A stretch of 64,000 nucleotides of DNA, taken from positions 124,001 to 188,000 of the forward strand of contig CAZRWD010000003.1 of the NCBI GenBank assembly GCA_964603785.1, read 5' to 3'. The notes under the pieces are model-generated. The model made no database searches. It was not told the DNA's origin and worked only from the letters and a program-made list of their open reading frames with translations. This DNA is from CAZRWD01 sp964603785. Lineage in GTDB: Bacteria; Fermentibacterota; Fermentibacteria; Fermentibacterales; Fermentibacteraceae. The position numbers and the translations under genes are program-made. Positions 48,510 to 56,755 of this stretch are shown here, piece after piece (position 1 is the stretch's first letter; each line of letters opens with the position of its first letter).

Positions 48510-50527
48510 AGAGGATGAGCATCGCACTCGTTGGAAACCCGAACACGGGCAAGTCGACGATCTTCAACAGGCTGACCGGATCGTCCGCATGCGAGGGCAA
48601 CTACCCCGGGGTGACCGTCGAACTGGCCTGCGGGCACAGGATGCAGGGGGACTCCAGGCTCGAGTTCATGGACCTCCCGGGGCAGTACAGCCTGTTCCCC
48701 GCCTCCCGCGACGAGTCGGTCGCCGTCAGGTACCTCCTCTCCACCCCGCCGGACGTGATCCTCAACGTGGTCGACGCCGGCAATCTCGAGAGGAACCTTC
48801 AACTGACGGTGCAGCTCGCAAGCCTGGGCATCCCGATGGTCCTGGCGCTGAACATGTACGACGAGGCGGCGGCTTCGGGGAGGGTTCCCGATCCCTCCAT
48901 CCTCTCGGCCAGGCTCGGCATGCCGGTCATCAGGACCGTCGGACGCACCGGGACCGGGATCGAGGAGCTGGCGGCGGCCATCGTCTCCGCCGCGGCCTCA
49001 TCCCCGCCCAGGTACCAGGGGCTCGGGCAGGACGTCGACAGGGAGGTCGACACCCTGAGCGGCATGCTTCCCGCAACCGCCGTCAGGAGTGTCGGGCTGG
49101 CCACTCTTCTGCTTGAGGGCAGCGAGGAGGCGGGTGCGGTCCTCTCGGAGACGAGCCCGGATCGATCCGATGCAGCGATGACTGCCGCGGCCTCCGCGAT
49201 CCGCCGCCTCGAGAGGCTCTACGGCGACCCGGTCCAGATCGTCACGACCGGCCTCAGGCGGGGGGTCGCGGCAGGCCTCGTGATGGAGGCGGCCGGCCCG
49301 CCCCGCAGGAGGTCGACGGGTCCCAGCCTCACCAGGAGGATAGACTCCCTCCTCCTGAACCGCTTCCTGGGCGTGCCAATCTTCGCGGCCCTCATGTACG
49401 GGGCCTTCTGGATGACCTTCCGGGCCTCGGCTCCGTTCGAGGGTCTCCTGGAGGGCCTCTTCGGTGCGCTTTCGGGCCTGGCCGCCTCGGTCGTCCCCGG
49501 GGGGGCGTTCCGGTCGCTCCTCGCGGACGGCATCGTGGGCGGCGTGGGCGGGGTCCTCATGTTCGTACCTGCCATAACCATCCTCTTCCTGCTCATCTCG
49601 GTCATGGAGGACACCGGCTACATGGCCAGGGCGGCCTTCCTCACCGACGGGCTCATGCACAGGGTGGGCCTCCACGGCCGCAGCTTCATCCCCATGCTCC
49701 TGGGCTTCGGCTGCACGGTGCCCGCGGTGCTGGCCACGAGGACCCTCGACGACCGCCGTGACAGGCTTGCCACCATCTTCGTCCTGCCCCTGCTTTCCTG
49801 CGGCGCGAAGCTGCCGATATACCTGCTGGTCATCGGGGCCTTCTTCCCCGAGAACAGGGCGGCCATGCTGGTGACGGTGTATTCGGTGGGAATCCTCCTC
49901 GCACTGCTGGGCGCGAGGGTGCTCAGGAGAACCGTCCTGCGCGGCGAGGACTCCCCGTTCGTCATGGAGCTCCCGCCCTACCGCCTCCCGACCCTCACGG
50001 CTCTCGCAGGACATGTCTGGAGGCGTCTCAGGCACTACATAGCCAAGGCGGGCACCGTCATACTCGCCTTCTCGATAATCCTGTGGTTCCTCGGCTACTA
50101 CCCGCGCCCCGCAGAGGGTGCCGACCCGGCGGAGGCCCTAGAGGCCTCCTTCGCCGGGAGGCTAGGCCAGTTCCTCGAGCCCGTGTTCTCGCCCCTGGGC
50201 TTCGACTGGAGGATCAGCACGGCCATGGTGGGCGCCGCCGGGGCCAAGGAGCTCTTCGTTTCGCAGATGGGAATACTCACCGCCCTCGAGGGCGGAGGCG
50301 AGGTCGACCTCCCGGAGCGGATGAGGAGCCTCTACGACCCCCGGACCGGGCTGGCGATGATGCTCTTCGCCCTCATCTCGACGCCCTGTCTGGCGACGGT
50401 CGCCATGGTCAGGCGCGAGACCGGCGGATGGAGGTGGGTGATCGCCCAGTACGCGGCGCTGACGGCTCTGGCCTGGGTGGTCGCCTTCGCGGGTCGATGG
50501 ATCTCTGGGATATTCCGCCTGTTCTGA
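48506..50527 (+). CDS. feoB: Ferrous iron transport protein B
   Basis: Inner-membrane Fe(II) transporter with an N-terminal G domain, 673 residues. G1 is ALVGNPNTGKSTIFNRLTG (residues 8-26). The switch I region has EGNYPGVTVE, G3 is DLPGQYSL, and G4 is ALNMYDEA (NxxD type). The membrane part has MEDTGYMARAAFLTDGLMHRVGLHGRSFIPMLLGFGCTVPAV and LPLLSCGAKLPIYLLVIGAFF, both signature Gate regions of FeoB. The start is GTG 48506 overlapping the regulator's stop; an ATG at 48515 is possible. Expression should be iron-repressed through the upstream operator. Confidence 0.96.
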   Translation: MKRMSIALVGNPNTGKSTIFNRLTGSSACEGNYPGVTVELACGHRMQGDSRLEFMDLPGQYSLFPASRDESVAVRYLLSTPPDVILNVVDAGNLERNLQLTVQLASLGIPMVLALNMYDEAAASGRVPDPSILSARLGMPVIRTVGRTGTGIEELAAAIVSAAASSPPRYQGLGQDVDREVDTLSGMLPATAVRSVGLATLLLEGSEEAGAVLSETSPDRSDAAMTAAASAIRRLERLYGDPVQIVTTGLRRGVAAGLVMEAAGPPRRRSTGPSLTRRIDSLLLNRFLGVPIFAALMYGAFWMTFRASAPFEGLLEGLFGALSGLAASVVPGGAFRSLLADGIVGGVGGVLMFVPAITILFLLISVMEDTGYMARAAFLTDGLMHRVGLHGRSFIPMLLGFGCTVPAVLATRTLDDRRDRLATIFVLPLLSCGAKLPIYLLVIGAFFPENRAAMLVTVYSVGILLALLGARVLRRTVLRGEDSPFVMELPPYRLPTLTALAGHVWRRLRHYIAKAGTVILAFSIILWFLGYYPRPAEGADPAEALEASFAGRLGQFLEPVFSPLGFDWRISTAMVGAAGAKELFVSQMGILTALEGGGEVDLPERMRSLYDPRTGLAMMLFALISTPCLATVAMVRRETGGWRWVIAQYAALTALAWVVAFAGRWISGIFRLF

Positions 50528-50667
50528 TGCTCCTCGCGGCGCTGGCCTTCCTCGCGGTGAGGACGGCCAGGCGCTCGAAGAGGCGCAGGGGCGGCTGCGA
50601 GGGCTGCCCCTGGTCCGACGGATGCGGCGGCGGATCCTGCCCTACTTCTGGCGCATCCTCTTCCTGA
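50497..50667 (+). CDS. FeoB-associated Cys-rich membrane peptide
   Basis: 56 residues: one membrane helix (PPVLMLLAALAFLAVRTA), a basic stretch (RRSKRRRGG), then CEGCPWSDGCGGGSC with four cysteines. This is the plan of the small Cys-rich proteins encoded after feoB in many bacteria, proposed to assist FeoB or act like FeoC. It overlaps feoB by 31 bases and the convergent korC gene by 26 bases. Confidence 0.8.
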   Translation: MDLWDIPPVLMLLAALAFLAVRTARRSKRRRGGCEGCPWSDGCGGGSCPTSGASSS

Positions 50668-51259
50668 TGCTCTCGGGGACCGGCTGCTTGCGGTCGAAGG
50701 CCACGGGCCTCCTCACCGCCTGATCGCGCGAGAGCTCGAGCCCGGCGGTGCGGCCGAAGTCGAACGCCTTCAGGTTCGTCTCGCGGAACCTGCCGGGAGA
50801 GAGGGTCTCGACGGCCCTCCTCCATGTCTCGACCTTGAAGAGGCCGACCACGGCGGACATCACGCCGAGCGCGAGCATGTTGGCCACCAGCGCGCTGTCG
50901 AAGCTCCTTACCGCCTCCGACGTGAACGGGTACCTGTAGACCGTTCCGGCGGGCACCTGGTTGACGAAGGTGGAGTCGACTATCGAGACGCCGGTCTCCT
51001 TCACGCAGGGGCTGTAGAGGTAGCAGCTCTCCTGGTTCATCGCGAGCAGCACATCCAGCTCGCGGCAGTTCGGGAAGAGGATCTCGTCACGGGAGATGAT
51101 CACGTCGGTCTTGCTGGATCCGCCCCTGGCCTCCGGCCCGTAGCTCTGCGTCTGGCATACGTTGAAGTCCTCGGCCATGGCCGCCTCGGCCAGGATCCTC
51201 CCCGCGAGGCCCAGCCCCTGGCCGCCGGACCCGCTCAGGCGTATCTCGGCGTATCTCAT
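50642..51259 (-). CDS. korC: 2-oxoacid:ferredoxin oxidoreductase, gamma subunit
   Basis: 205 residues. The gamma-subunit domain starts EIRLSGSGGQGLGLAGRILAEAA, then TQSYGPEARGGSSKTDVIIS, LAMNQESCYLY and NMLALGVMSAVVGL, all typical of KorC/PorG. Its ATG overlaps the korB stop as ATGA. It is the last gene of the kor operon and converges on the feo operon. Confidence 0.95.
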   Translation of the reverse strand: MRYAEIRLSGSGGQGLGLAGRILAEAAMAEDFNVCQTQSYGPEARGGSSKTDVIISRDEILFPNCRELDVLLAMNQESCYLYSPCVKETGVSIVDSTFVNQVPAGTVYRYPFTSEAVRSFDSALVANMLALGVMSAVVGLFKVETWRRAVETLSPGRFRETNLKAFDFGRTAGLELSRDQAVRRPVAFDRKQPVPESIRKRMRQK

Positions 51260-52104
51260 CTCTGAACCTCCGGGGCCTTCTGCCGGACCCTCCCGCAGAG
51301 GGCGGCGTAGAGCTCGGTGTACTCCGGCGCCTCGCGGTCCGAGAGAACGCCCCTCACGATCTTCCCCGCGAGGTCCTCGGGGCTCATCTTGGAGGCCTTC
51401 ATCACGTTGACGGAGTTGTCCCTGAGGTCCTCCATCATCCTGACCGCATCACCCAGCCTGTTGGCCCTGCCGTAGTTGGTCGGGCAGGGCGAGAGGGCCT
51501 CGACCACGCTGAAGCCCTTCTTCTCGAGGGCCTGGCGTATGAGGCTGTCCATCTCTATCACATGGTACACGGTTGCTCGGGCCACGAAGGCGGCGCCGGC
51601 GGCCGACAGGAGCGCGCAGGTGTCGAAGCCGGGCTCTATCATGCCGTGGGGGGAGGTGGCGGTGATGGCGTTCATCGGGGTGGTCGGCGAGTGCTGCCCG
51701 CCAGTCATACCGTAGTTGAAGTTGTTCACGATTATCGATGTGATGTCGATGTTCCTGCGTGCCGCGTGGATCGCGTGGTTCCCCCCGATCGCCAGCGCGT
51801 CGCCGTCGCCCATCACCGCGATGATCCTGAGGTCAGGGTTGGCCAGCTTCACGCCCGTGGCGAACGCCAGCGCCCTCCCGTGCATCGTGTGCAGCGTGTT
51901 GAAGTCGACGTAGACGGGCATCCTCGAGGTGCAGCCGATCCCGGAGACCAGGACGATGTCGTTCTTGTTCCAGCCCAGGCTGTCCACGGCCCGGATGATC
52001 GAGCCCATCACGATGCCTATCCCGCAGCCCGGGCACCAGACGTGTGGAAACTTCTTCTTGGCGCGCAGATACTTGTACTCGTACGGCAGGATGGCGGGCA
52101 TCAC
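51256..52104 (-). CDS. korB: 2-oxoacid:ferredoxin oxidoreductase, beta subunit (2-oxoglutarate type)
   Basis: 282 residues, thiamine-pyrophosphate subunit. HVWCPGCGIGIVMGSIIRA opens the domain. The TPP/Mg motif is MGDGDALAIGGNHAIHAARRNIDITSIIVNNFNYGMTGGQHSPTTP. The short length and CPGCG start match KorB rather than the pyruvate enzyme. It makes succinyl-CoA from 2-oxoglutarate, or the reverse, with ferredoxin. ATGA overlaps on both sides show tight coupling. Confidence 0.95.
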   Translation of the reverse strand: MMPAILPYEYKYLRAKKKFPHVWCPGCGIGIVMGSIIRAVDSLGWNKNDIVLVSGIGCTSRMPVYVDFNTLHTMHGRALAFATGVKLANPDLRIIAVMGDGDALAIGGNHAIHAARRNIDITSIIVNNFNYGMTGGQHSPTTPMNAITATSPHGMIEPGFDTCALLSAAGAAFVARATVYHVIEMDSLIRQALEKKGFSVVEALSPCPTNYGRANRLGDAVRMMEDLRDNSVNVMKASKMSPEDLAGKIVRGVLSDREAPEYTELYAALCGRVRQKAPEVQR

Positions 52105-53240
52105 ATCACCTCCAGTACCGCATCGACGATCTCCTCGGGGGTGATCTCGTGGCCGTCGACCCTCTGCACCGGGACCACCCTCACGCAGTCGGAGGTCAGC
52201 CTCTCGACCTCGTGTATCAGCTGCCCCTGGTTGAGCTCGGGGACGATCACGACGTCCTTGTCGTCCAGCAGCTCCTTGGCTTCGCGGTCGGGGAACGGCC
52301 AGAGGGTGACGGGACGGAACACGCCGACGTGCTTGTGCCTCTTCTCGAGCATCACCTGGGCGGCGAGGGCCGAGCGGTACACGGAGCCGTAGGCGAAGAC
52401 CACCACCCTGGACCTCTCGACTTCGTGGAGCCTCACGTCCTTCAGCTCGTCCAGCCTGCGGACTATCTTGTTCTTCAGCCTCGACATCTTCTCGTTGACC
52501 TCGTCGACACGGCGGGTCGGGAAGCCCTGCCTGTCATGGGTCAGGCCGGTCACATGGAAGCGGTAGCCCGAGCCGTAGCTGGCCATGGGGGAGACGTTGG
52601 AGGCGGTCGGGTGGTAGTGCTCGTACCACTCCTTCGGCACCTCGGGGACGGGTCTCTCGGCTATCCGGACGTCCTCCTCCCTCGGGAAGGTCATCCTCTC
52701 CCTCATGTGGCCTATGACCTCGTCCGACAGGATGATCACCGGTGTCCTGAAGGACTCCGAGAGGTTGAAGGCCCGGATGGTCAGGTCGAAGCACTCGCGG
52801 ACGCTAGCGGGGGCGAGCACTATCGCGGGATGGTCGCCGTGCGTGCCCCACCTGGCCTGCATGACGTCGCCCTGCGCCACCTGCGTTGGAAGCCCGGTGG
52901 ATGGTCCGGCCCTCATGACGTTCACCAGCACGAAGGGTATCTCGGCCATGCATCCGAAGCCGAGGCCCTCCTGCATCAGGCTGAAGCCCGGGCCGCTCGT
53001 GGCGGTCATGGCCCTGGCCCCGGCCAGGCTGGCGCCCATGACGGAGCTGATGCTGGCGATCTCGTCCTCCATCTGGATGAACACGCCGTCCCGGAGCGGC
53101 AGGTTCCTGGCAAGTATCTCCGCAACCTCGGTGGAGGGGGTTATCGGGTATCCTCCGAAGAACCTCACACCCGACGCGAGGGCTCCGAGGGCCATGGCCT
53201 CGTTGCCCTGCACGAGCCTGGTCTCACCCCAGGGGATCAT
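52101..53240 (-). CDS. korA: 2-oxoacid:ferredoxin oxidoreductase, alpha subunit
   Basis: 379 residues from the ATG at 53240, overlapping the ferredoxin subunit gene as ATGA. RLVQGNEAMALGALASGVRFFGGYPITPSTEVAEILA and QMEDEIASISSVMGASLAGARAMTATSGPGFSLMQEGLG are the classic alpha-subunit motifs. RHKHVGVFRPVTLWPFP and VPELNQGQLIHEVERL follow. The longer frame upstream to 53432 overlaps the ferredoxin and is rejected. Confidence 0.95.
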   Translation of the reverse strand: MIPWGETRLVQGNEAMALGALASGVRFFGGYPITPSTEVAEILARNLPLRDGVFIQMEDEIASISSVMGASLAGARAMTATSGPGFSLMQEGLGFGCMAEIPFVLVNVMRAGPSTGLPTQVAQGDVMQARWGTHGDHPAIVLAPASVRECFDLTIRAFNLSESFRTPVIILSDEVIGHMRERMTFPREEDVRIAERPVPEVPKEWYEHYHPTASNVSPMASYGSGYRFHVTGLTHDRQGFPTRRVDEVNEKMSRLKNKIVRRLDELKDVRLHEVERSRVVVFAYGSVYRSALAAQVMLEKRHKHVGVFRPVTLWPFPDREAKELLDDKDVVIVPELNQGQLIHEVERLTSDCVRVVPVQRVDGHEITPEEIVDAVLEVM

Positions 53241-53560
53241 GCCTCGTCCCCCTCCTGCCGGATCTTCTCCAGCTCTTCGGTGACCGTGACTGCGAAGTCG
53301 GGGCAGCGCCTGGCGCAGAGGTAGCATCTGATGCACTGCTCGGGCCGGGCCACGAAGGCCTTGCCGTCCGGGCCCATCTCGAGCACCTGCCTGGGGCAGA
53401 AGGCGACGCAGATGCCGCACCCCTTGCACCATTCGTGGAAGATGTGGACGTACGAGCGAACCTCCTCCGGCTCGACGGCCGGGGCGGCTGCGGCGGGAGC
53501 GTCGGCCGGAGCCTGCTCCGCGGGCTCCCCGGCGTCCCCGGGACGGGGCTTTCCTTTCAT
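53237..53560 (-). CDS. korD: 2-oxoacid:ferredoxin oxidoreductase, delta (2x[4Fe-4S] ferredoxin) subunit
   Basis: 107 residues. After an Ala/Pro/Glu-rich leader of ~35 residues come two cluster motifs, CKGCGICVAFCP and CIRCYLCARRCP, each CxxCxxCxxxCP. It carries electrons from the TPP centre to external ferredoxin. First kor subunit gene, four bases after the GTPase gene. The low-complexity leader is unusual for KorD. Confidence 0.93.
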   Translation of the reverse strand: MKGKPRPGDAGEPAEQAPADAPAAAAPAVEPEEVRSYVHIFHEWCKGCGICVAFCPRQVLEMGPDGKAFVARPEQCIRCYLCARRCPDFAVTVTEELEKIRQEGDEA

Positions 53561-53564
53561 GGGT

Positions 53565-54896
53565 TCACATCACTCCCGTGAACGGCGCGAGGACATCCTC
53601 GATGTCCGGCTTGCCTATCTCCTGCAGGTCGTAGGTCACCCTGACGGAGGGCTTGTCGATGGATATGACGCGGGCCAGGTCGATGGGCGTGGCTATCACG
53701 ACCGTGTCGCAGTCCGACCTGCGTATCGTCTCCTCCAGGTCCCTCATCTGGTCGGCCCCGTAGCCCATGGCCGGGAGGACCTTCGCCTCCTCGCGGCCGG
53801 CGTAGTACTTCGCGTAGGTGTCGGCGATGGTCCCGACGGCGAAGGGCCTGGGGTCGACGAAGGACGCCGCCCCGAACCTCTCGGCGGCAACGAAGCCCGC
53901 GCCGTACTCCATGTCGCCGTGTGTGAGGGTGGGGCCGTCCTCCACCACCAGCACGCGCTGCCCCGTGATGAGGCAGGGATCGGGCACGGAGACGGGGCTG
54001 GCGGCCTCGATGATCACCGCGAGGGGGTTGGTTGCGCGCACGTTGCCGCGCACCTCGTTGACGTCCTCGGGGTAGGCGGAGTCTATCTTGTTGATGACTA
54101 TGACGTCGGCAAGCCTGAGGTTGGTCTGGCCGGGGTAGTAGCTGATCTCGTCGCCGGGCCTGTGCGGGTCGACCACGGTGATGGTGAGGTCCGGGCGGAA
54201 GAAGGCGGTGTCGTTGTTGCCGCCGTCCCAGAGGATGATGTCGGCCTCCTTCTCGGCCTCGCGCAGGATGGCCTCGTAGTCGACGCCGGCGTACACTACG
54301 ACGCCCCTGGCGATGTGGGGCTCGTACTCCTCCATCTCCTCGATGGTGCACCTGTGCCTCTGTAGGTCCTCTATCTCGGCGAAGCGCTGGACGCGCTGGG
54401 CCACCAGGTCACCGTAGGGCATCGGGTGGCGGACGGCCACGACCTTCCTGCCCGCGGCCCTGAGCACCTCGGCCACGCGGCGGGTTGTCTGGCTCTTCCC
54501 GCAGCCCGTGCGGACGGCGGTCACGGCTATCACCGGCTTCGAGCTCGCCAGCATCGTGCGCCCGACTCCGAGCATCGCGAAGTCGGCGCCGGCCGCGTTC
54601 ACCCTGCTGGCGAGCGCCATGACCTGGTTGTCGGACACGTCGCTGTAGGCCATGACGCAGAGCTCGACGCCCCTGGAGGCTATGACGTCCTCGAGCCCGT
54701 CCTCGGCGACGATGGATATGCCGTCGGGATAGCCCGCGCCCGCGAGGGCGGCCGGGTACTTCCTGTCGTCGATGTCGGGGATCTGCGTGGCGGTGAAGGC
54801 CACGACCTCGTGCGAGGGGTCGTTCCGGAACACGGTGTTGAAGTTGTGGAAGTCACGCCCGGCGGCTCCGAGTATCACAGTTCTCTTGCCTGGCAT
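53565..54896 (-). CDS. Cyclic 2,3-diphosphoglycerate synthetase-like GTPase
   Basis: 443 residues. The N-terminal Rossmann-like part (KRTVILGAAGRDFHNFNTVFRNDPSHEVVAFTATQIPDI) precedes a P-loop (AVTAVRTGCGKSQTTRRVAEVL). IILWDGGNNDTAFFRPDLTITVVDPHRPGDE and VIVINKIDSAYPED follow; NKID serves as the base-recognition motif. This is the family of methanogen cyclic-2,3-diphosphoglycerate synthetase, whose many bacterial members have no proven role. ATG at 54896 with AAAGGA nine bases upstream. It leads the kor operon. Confidence 0.85.
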   Translation of the reverse strand: MPGKRTVILGAAGRDFHNFNTVFRNDPSHEVVAFTATQIPDIDDRKYPAALAGAGYPDGISIVAEDGLEDVIASRGVELCVMAYSDVSDNQVMALASRVNAAGADFAMLGVGRTMLASSKPVIAVTAVRTGCGKSQTTRRVAEVLRAAGRKVVAVRHPMPYGDLVAQRVQRFAEIEDLQRHRCTIEEMEEYEPHIARGVVVYAGVDYEAILREAEKEADIILWDGGNNDTAFFRPDLTITVVDPHRPGDEISYYPGQTNLRLADVIVINKIDSAYPEDVNEVRGNVRATNPLAVIIEAASPVSVPDPCLITGQRVLVVEDGPTLTHGDMEYGAGFVAAERFGAASFVDPRPFAVGTIADTYAKYYAGREEAKVLPAMGYGADQMRDLEETIRRSDCDTVVIATPIDLARVISIDKPSVRVTYDLQEIGKPDIEDVLAPFTGVM

Positions 54897-55152
54897 GGCG
54901 ATGGTCCTTTCCGCAAGTGAGACCGCATCTTGCAGGAAAGCAACAGCGGGCCGAAGGAGACAGGCCCGGCCTCTCCCGACGTTGCCGGCCGGCCCCGGGG
55001 CCGGCCCTTCCGAGTAAAGCGAATCATGCAACATAGGATACGGGCGTCAACACACGGACCCCGCCCGGGCCTTGACAATCGCAGCCCTGAAGGAATACTT
55101 GTGTGTTGTGCCCTGTCCCGAGTAGTGGTCCTATCACCCGAAGGGAGATGGA
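54897..55152. other. 256-base divergent intergenic region with hairpin and 20-bp palindrome
   Basis: No gene seen. On the side of the GTPase gene, 54907-54940 is an inverted repeat (CTTTCC-CAAG paired with CTTG-GGAAAG) just upstream of its ribosome-binding site. At 54987-55006 is a perfect 20-bp GC palindrome centred on CCCCGGGG. The right part carries the promoter of the secreted-protein gene. The minus-strand promoter for the GTPase-kor operon is not clear. Confidence 0.6.
55072..55099 (+). promoter_or_regulatory. Strong promoter of the secreted-protein gene
   Basis: Perfect TTGACA (55072-55077), 16 bases, AATACT (55094-55099, four of six). The expected leader is about 45 bases and ends in GGGAG seven bases before the ATG at 55153. 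Confidence 0.65.
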
Positions 55153-55875
55153 ATGAAATCCATCCTTGTTCTCCTGGCTCTCGCGATGGGCGTCTCCTTC
55201 GCCCAGCCGCCCGACGTCATCACCATCGAGTACGATGAGTACGGCGGCTTCGGCACAGGTCCCCTGACCGCCATCGCCAACCTCTGGCCGGCGTGCACCG
55301 TCGAGGCCTTCAACGGCAACCCCGCCGGCTGGGCCGACGCGGTCGACTCCAACACCGACATCGCCATCGGCGACATGCACAACTACGCCCTGCAGGACGC
55401 AGCCGCCTACTTCTACCTCAAGGACTGGTACGAGGATCCCGCCCTCGGCCCCATGTGGTACGCGAGCTGGCAGATGTCCCAGGCCTATGACGACGCCCTG
55501 ACCGCCGCGATGGGCATCACCGCGGCCAGCGCCGTCGGAATGCCCCCGATCACCCACTACGTCTGGGAGGCCGCGCACCCCGTGTTCGACGGCATCACCG
55601 ACCCCTCCTACGGCGACCCCGGCTACGGCACGGGTGCCAACAGGATAACCGTCGGCGCCGCCACCCCGATCTCCGGGTGGACCAGCTCGCCCACGGCAGG
55701 CCAGGCCGCCATGTGCGTCGCCACTGACGGCGAGAGCATAATCAGCGGCTACTTCGCCTCCCTCAACCCCACCCAGGCCGTTCCCCTCTGGGAGAACATC
55801 CTCGAGTTCATGTGGGGCGACGTCGGTCTCACGCCGGCATCCTGGGGCTTCATCAAGGCCGAGTTCGGGCGCTAG
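55153..55875 (+). CDS. Secreted protein of unknown function
   Basis: 240 residues, not recognised. The signal peptide MKSILVLLALAMGVSFAQ is clear, with cleavage probably after SFA or FAQ. The mature protein is acidic, rich in Trp, Tyr, Gly and Ala, with no Lys-rich or membrane stretch (VITIEYDEYGGFGTGPLTAIANLWPACTVEAFNGNPAGWADAVDSNTDIA). Codons are almost all C- or G-ending. With the near-consensus promoter, good ribosome-binding site and a hairpin just after the stop, it looks like a highly expressed single-gene unit. Confidence 0.82.
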   Translation: MKSILVLLALAMGVSFAQPPDVITIEYDEYGGFGTGPLTAIANLWPACTVEAFNGNPAGWADAVDSNTDIAIGDMHNYALQDAAAYFYLKDWYEDPALGPMWYASWQMSQAYDDALTAAMGITAASAVGMPPITHYVWEAAHPVFDGITDPSYGDPGYGTGANRITVGAATPISGWTSSPTAGQAAMCVATDGESIISGYFASLNPTQAVPLWENILEFMWGDVGLTPASWGFIKAEFGR

Positions 55876-55897
55876 TCCGACCCGACAGGATCTCATC

Positions 55898-55921
55898 GGG
55901 GGGAGGCTCCGGCCTCCCCCC
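55898..55921 (+). terminator. 10-bp perfect hairpin after the secreted-protein gene
   Basis: GGGGGGAGGC and GCCTCCCCCC pair around a TCCG loop, 22 bases after the stop. A pyrimidine-rich stretch (tctccatcc) follows, not a T run. Confidence 0.65.
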
Positions 55922-55980
55922 TCTCCATCCCGGGAGGTCCGGGCACTCCGGGATCAACAAGCATGGAGGGAGTCTTCGCC

Positions 55981-56742
55981 ATGACAGCCGTCGCCCTGGT
56001 GCTTGCAGCCCTCTCCGCCGCCGAGCCCCCGCTGTACGACCCGGGGCTCAGGGCGGCCGGACGGACTGCCGACTCGGTAGTCGCGGAAGTTCCGGGCCGG
56101 TTCGGCTTCATGGGCCTCGACCTGGAGCACAGGCGCAACTTCGTGCTCAGCGAGGGCGGCTTCTTCGACTGCGGATCCATGCCCCTGCTCCCTGTCGCCT
56201 GCGCCGTCTGCCTCAGGGCGCTGCCGACGGGGGCGGCGTTCCCGGTGGCTCCCGACGAACTGATCCTGGACGCATGGAGAGGTGATCCGGCGGCGATCGA
56301 GGCCCTTGCCTCCCGGCTCGGCAGGGCGAACACGGAGAGGTGGCTGGACGCATGCCTCCTGCAGGCGACACACCTCCCGGAGGACGGCGTGGGAATCCTG
56401 CCCTGGACATCCACGGCCTGGGACTGCGCGGTCATGCTCGCCTGGATGGACAGGTTCCTCCCGGCCAGCGGCATCCCCCACCCGGGGGCGCCCACGGTGT
56501 CGCGGCAGATCCTGGAGGCGTTTCCCGCTGACCTGGAGCCGCTGGGCTGCGAGGTCAGATCGGATGACGGCTACCGCGGGGTGTTCGCGGTCCATCTGCC
56601 GTGGGACAGGGTGCTGGGGCTCTCAATGCTGGCCGACTCCCTGACCGGAGGCCCGGAGGCCGACCAGGCCCTGGCTCTGATGATCAGGAGGCTCTGTGCG
56701 GGGAACATGGATTACACGGAGGCGTACATCCCCGGGCAGTGA
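55981..56742 (+). CDS. Secreted serine-hydrolase-like (class A beta-lactamase-fold) protein, apparently degenerate
   Basis: 253 residues from the ATG at 55981, which follows GGAGGGAG; an ATG at 55963 is a poorer choice. Signal peptide MTAVALVLAALSAAEPP. The order of features recalls penicillin-recognising hydrolases: GRFGFMGLDLEHRRNFVLSEGGFFDCGSMPLLPVACAVCLRAL in place of the strand pair and SxxK helix, then a helical middle, then TSTAWDCAVMLAWMDRFL like the 'TTPxdxaxll' segment. The SxxK lysine is Leu (GSMPLLP), so catalysis of that kind is unlikely. The family assignment is tentative. Confidence 0.6.
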   Translation: MTAVALVLAALSAAEPPLYDPGLRAAGRTADSVVAEVPGRFGFMGLDLEHRRNFVLSEGGFFDCGSMPLLPVACAVCLRALPTGAAFPVAPDELILDAWRGDPAAIEALASRLGRANTERWLDACLLQATHLPEDGVGILPWTSTAWDCAVMLAWMDRFLPASGIPHPGAPTVSRQILEAFPADLEPLGCEVRSDDGYRGVFAVHLPWDRVLGLSMLADSLTGGPEADQALALMIRRLCAGNMDYTEAYIPGQ

Positions 56743-56755
56743 TCCCCTGCGGAGC

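Noticed and set aside
54987..55006. Replication origin or terminator at the GC palindrome
   Set aside because: No DnaA boxes, AT-rich region or neighbouring gene end; left as an unexplained palindrome.
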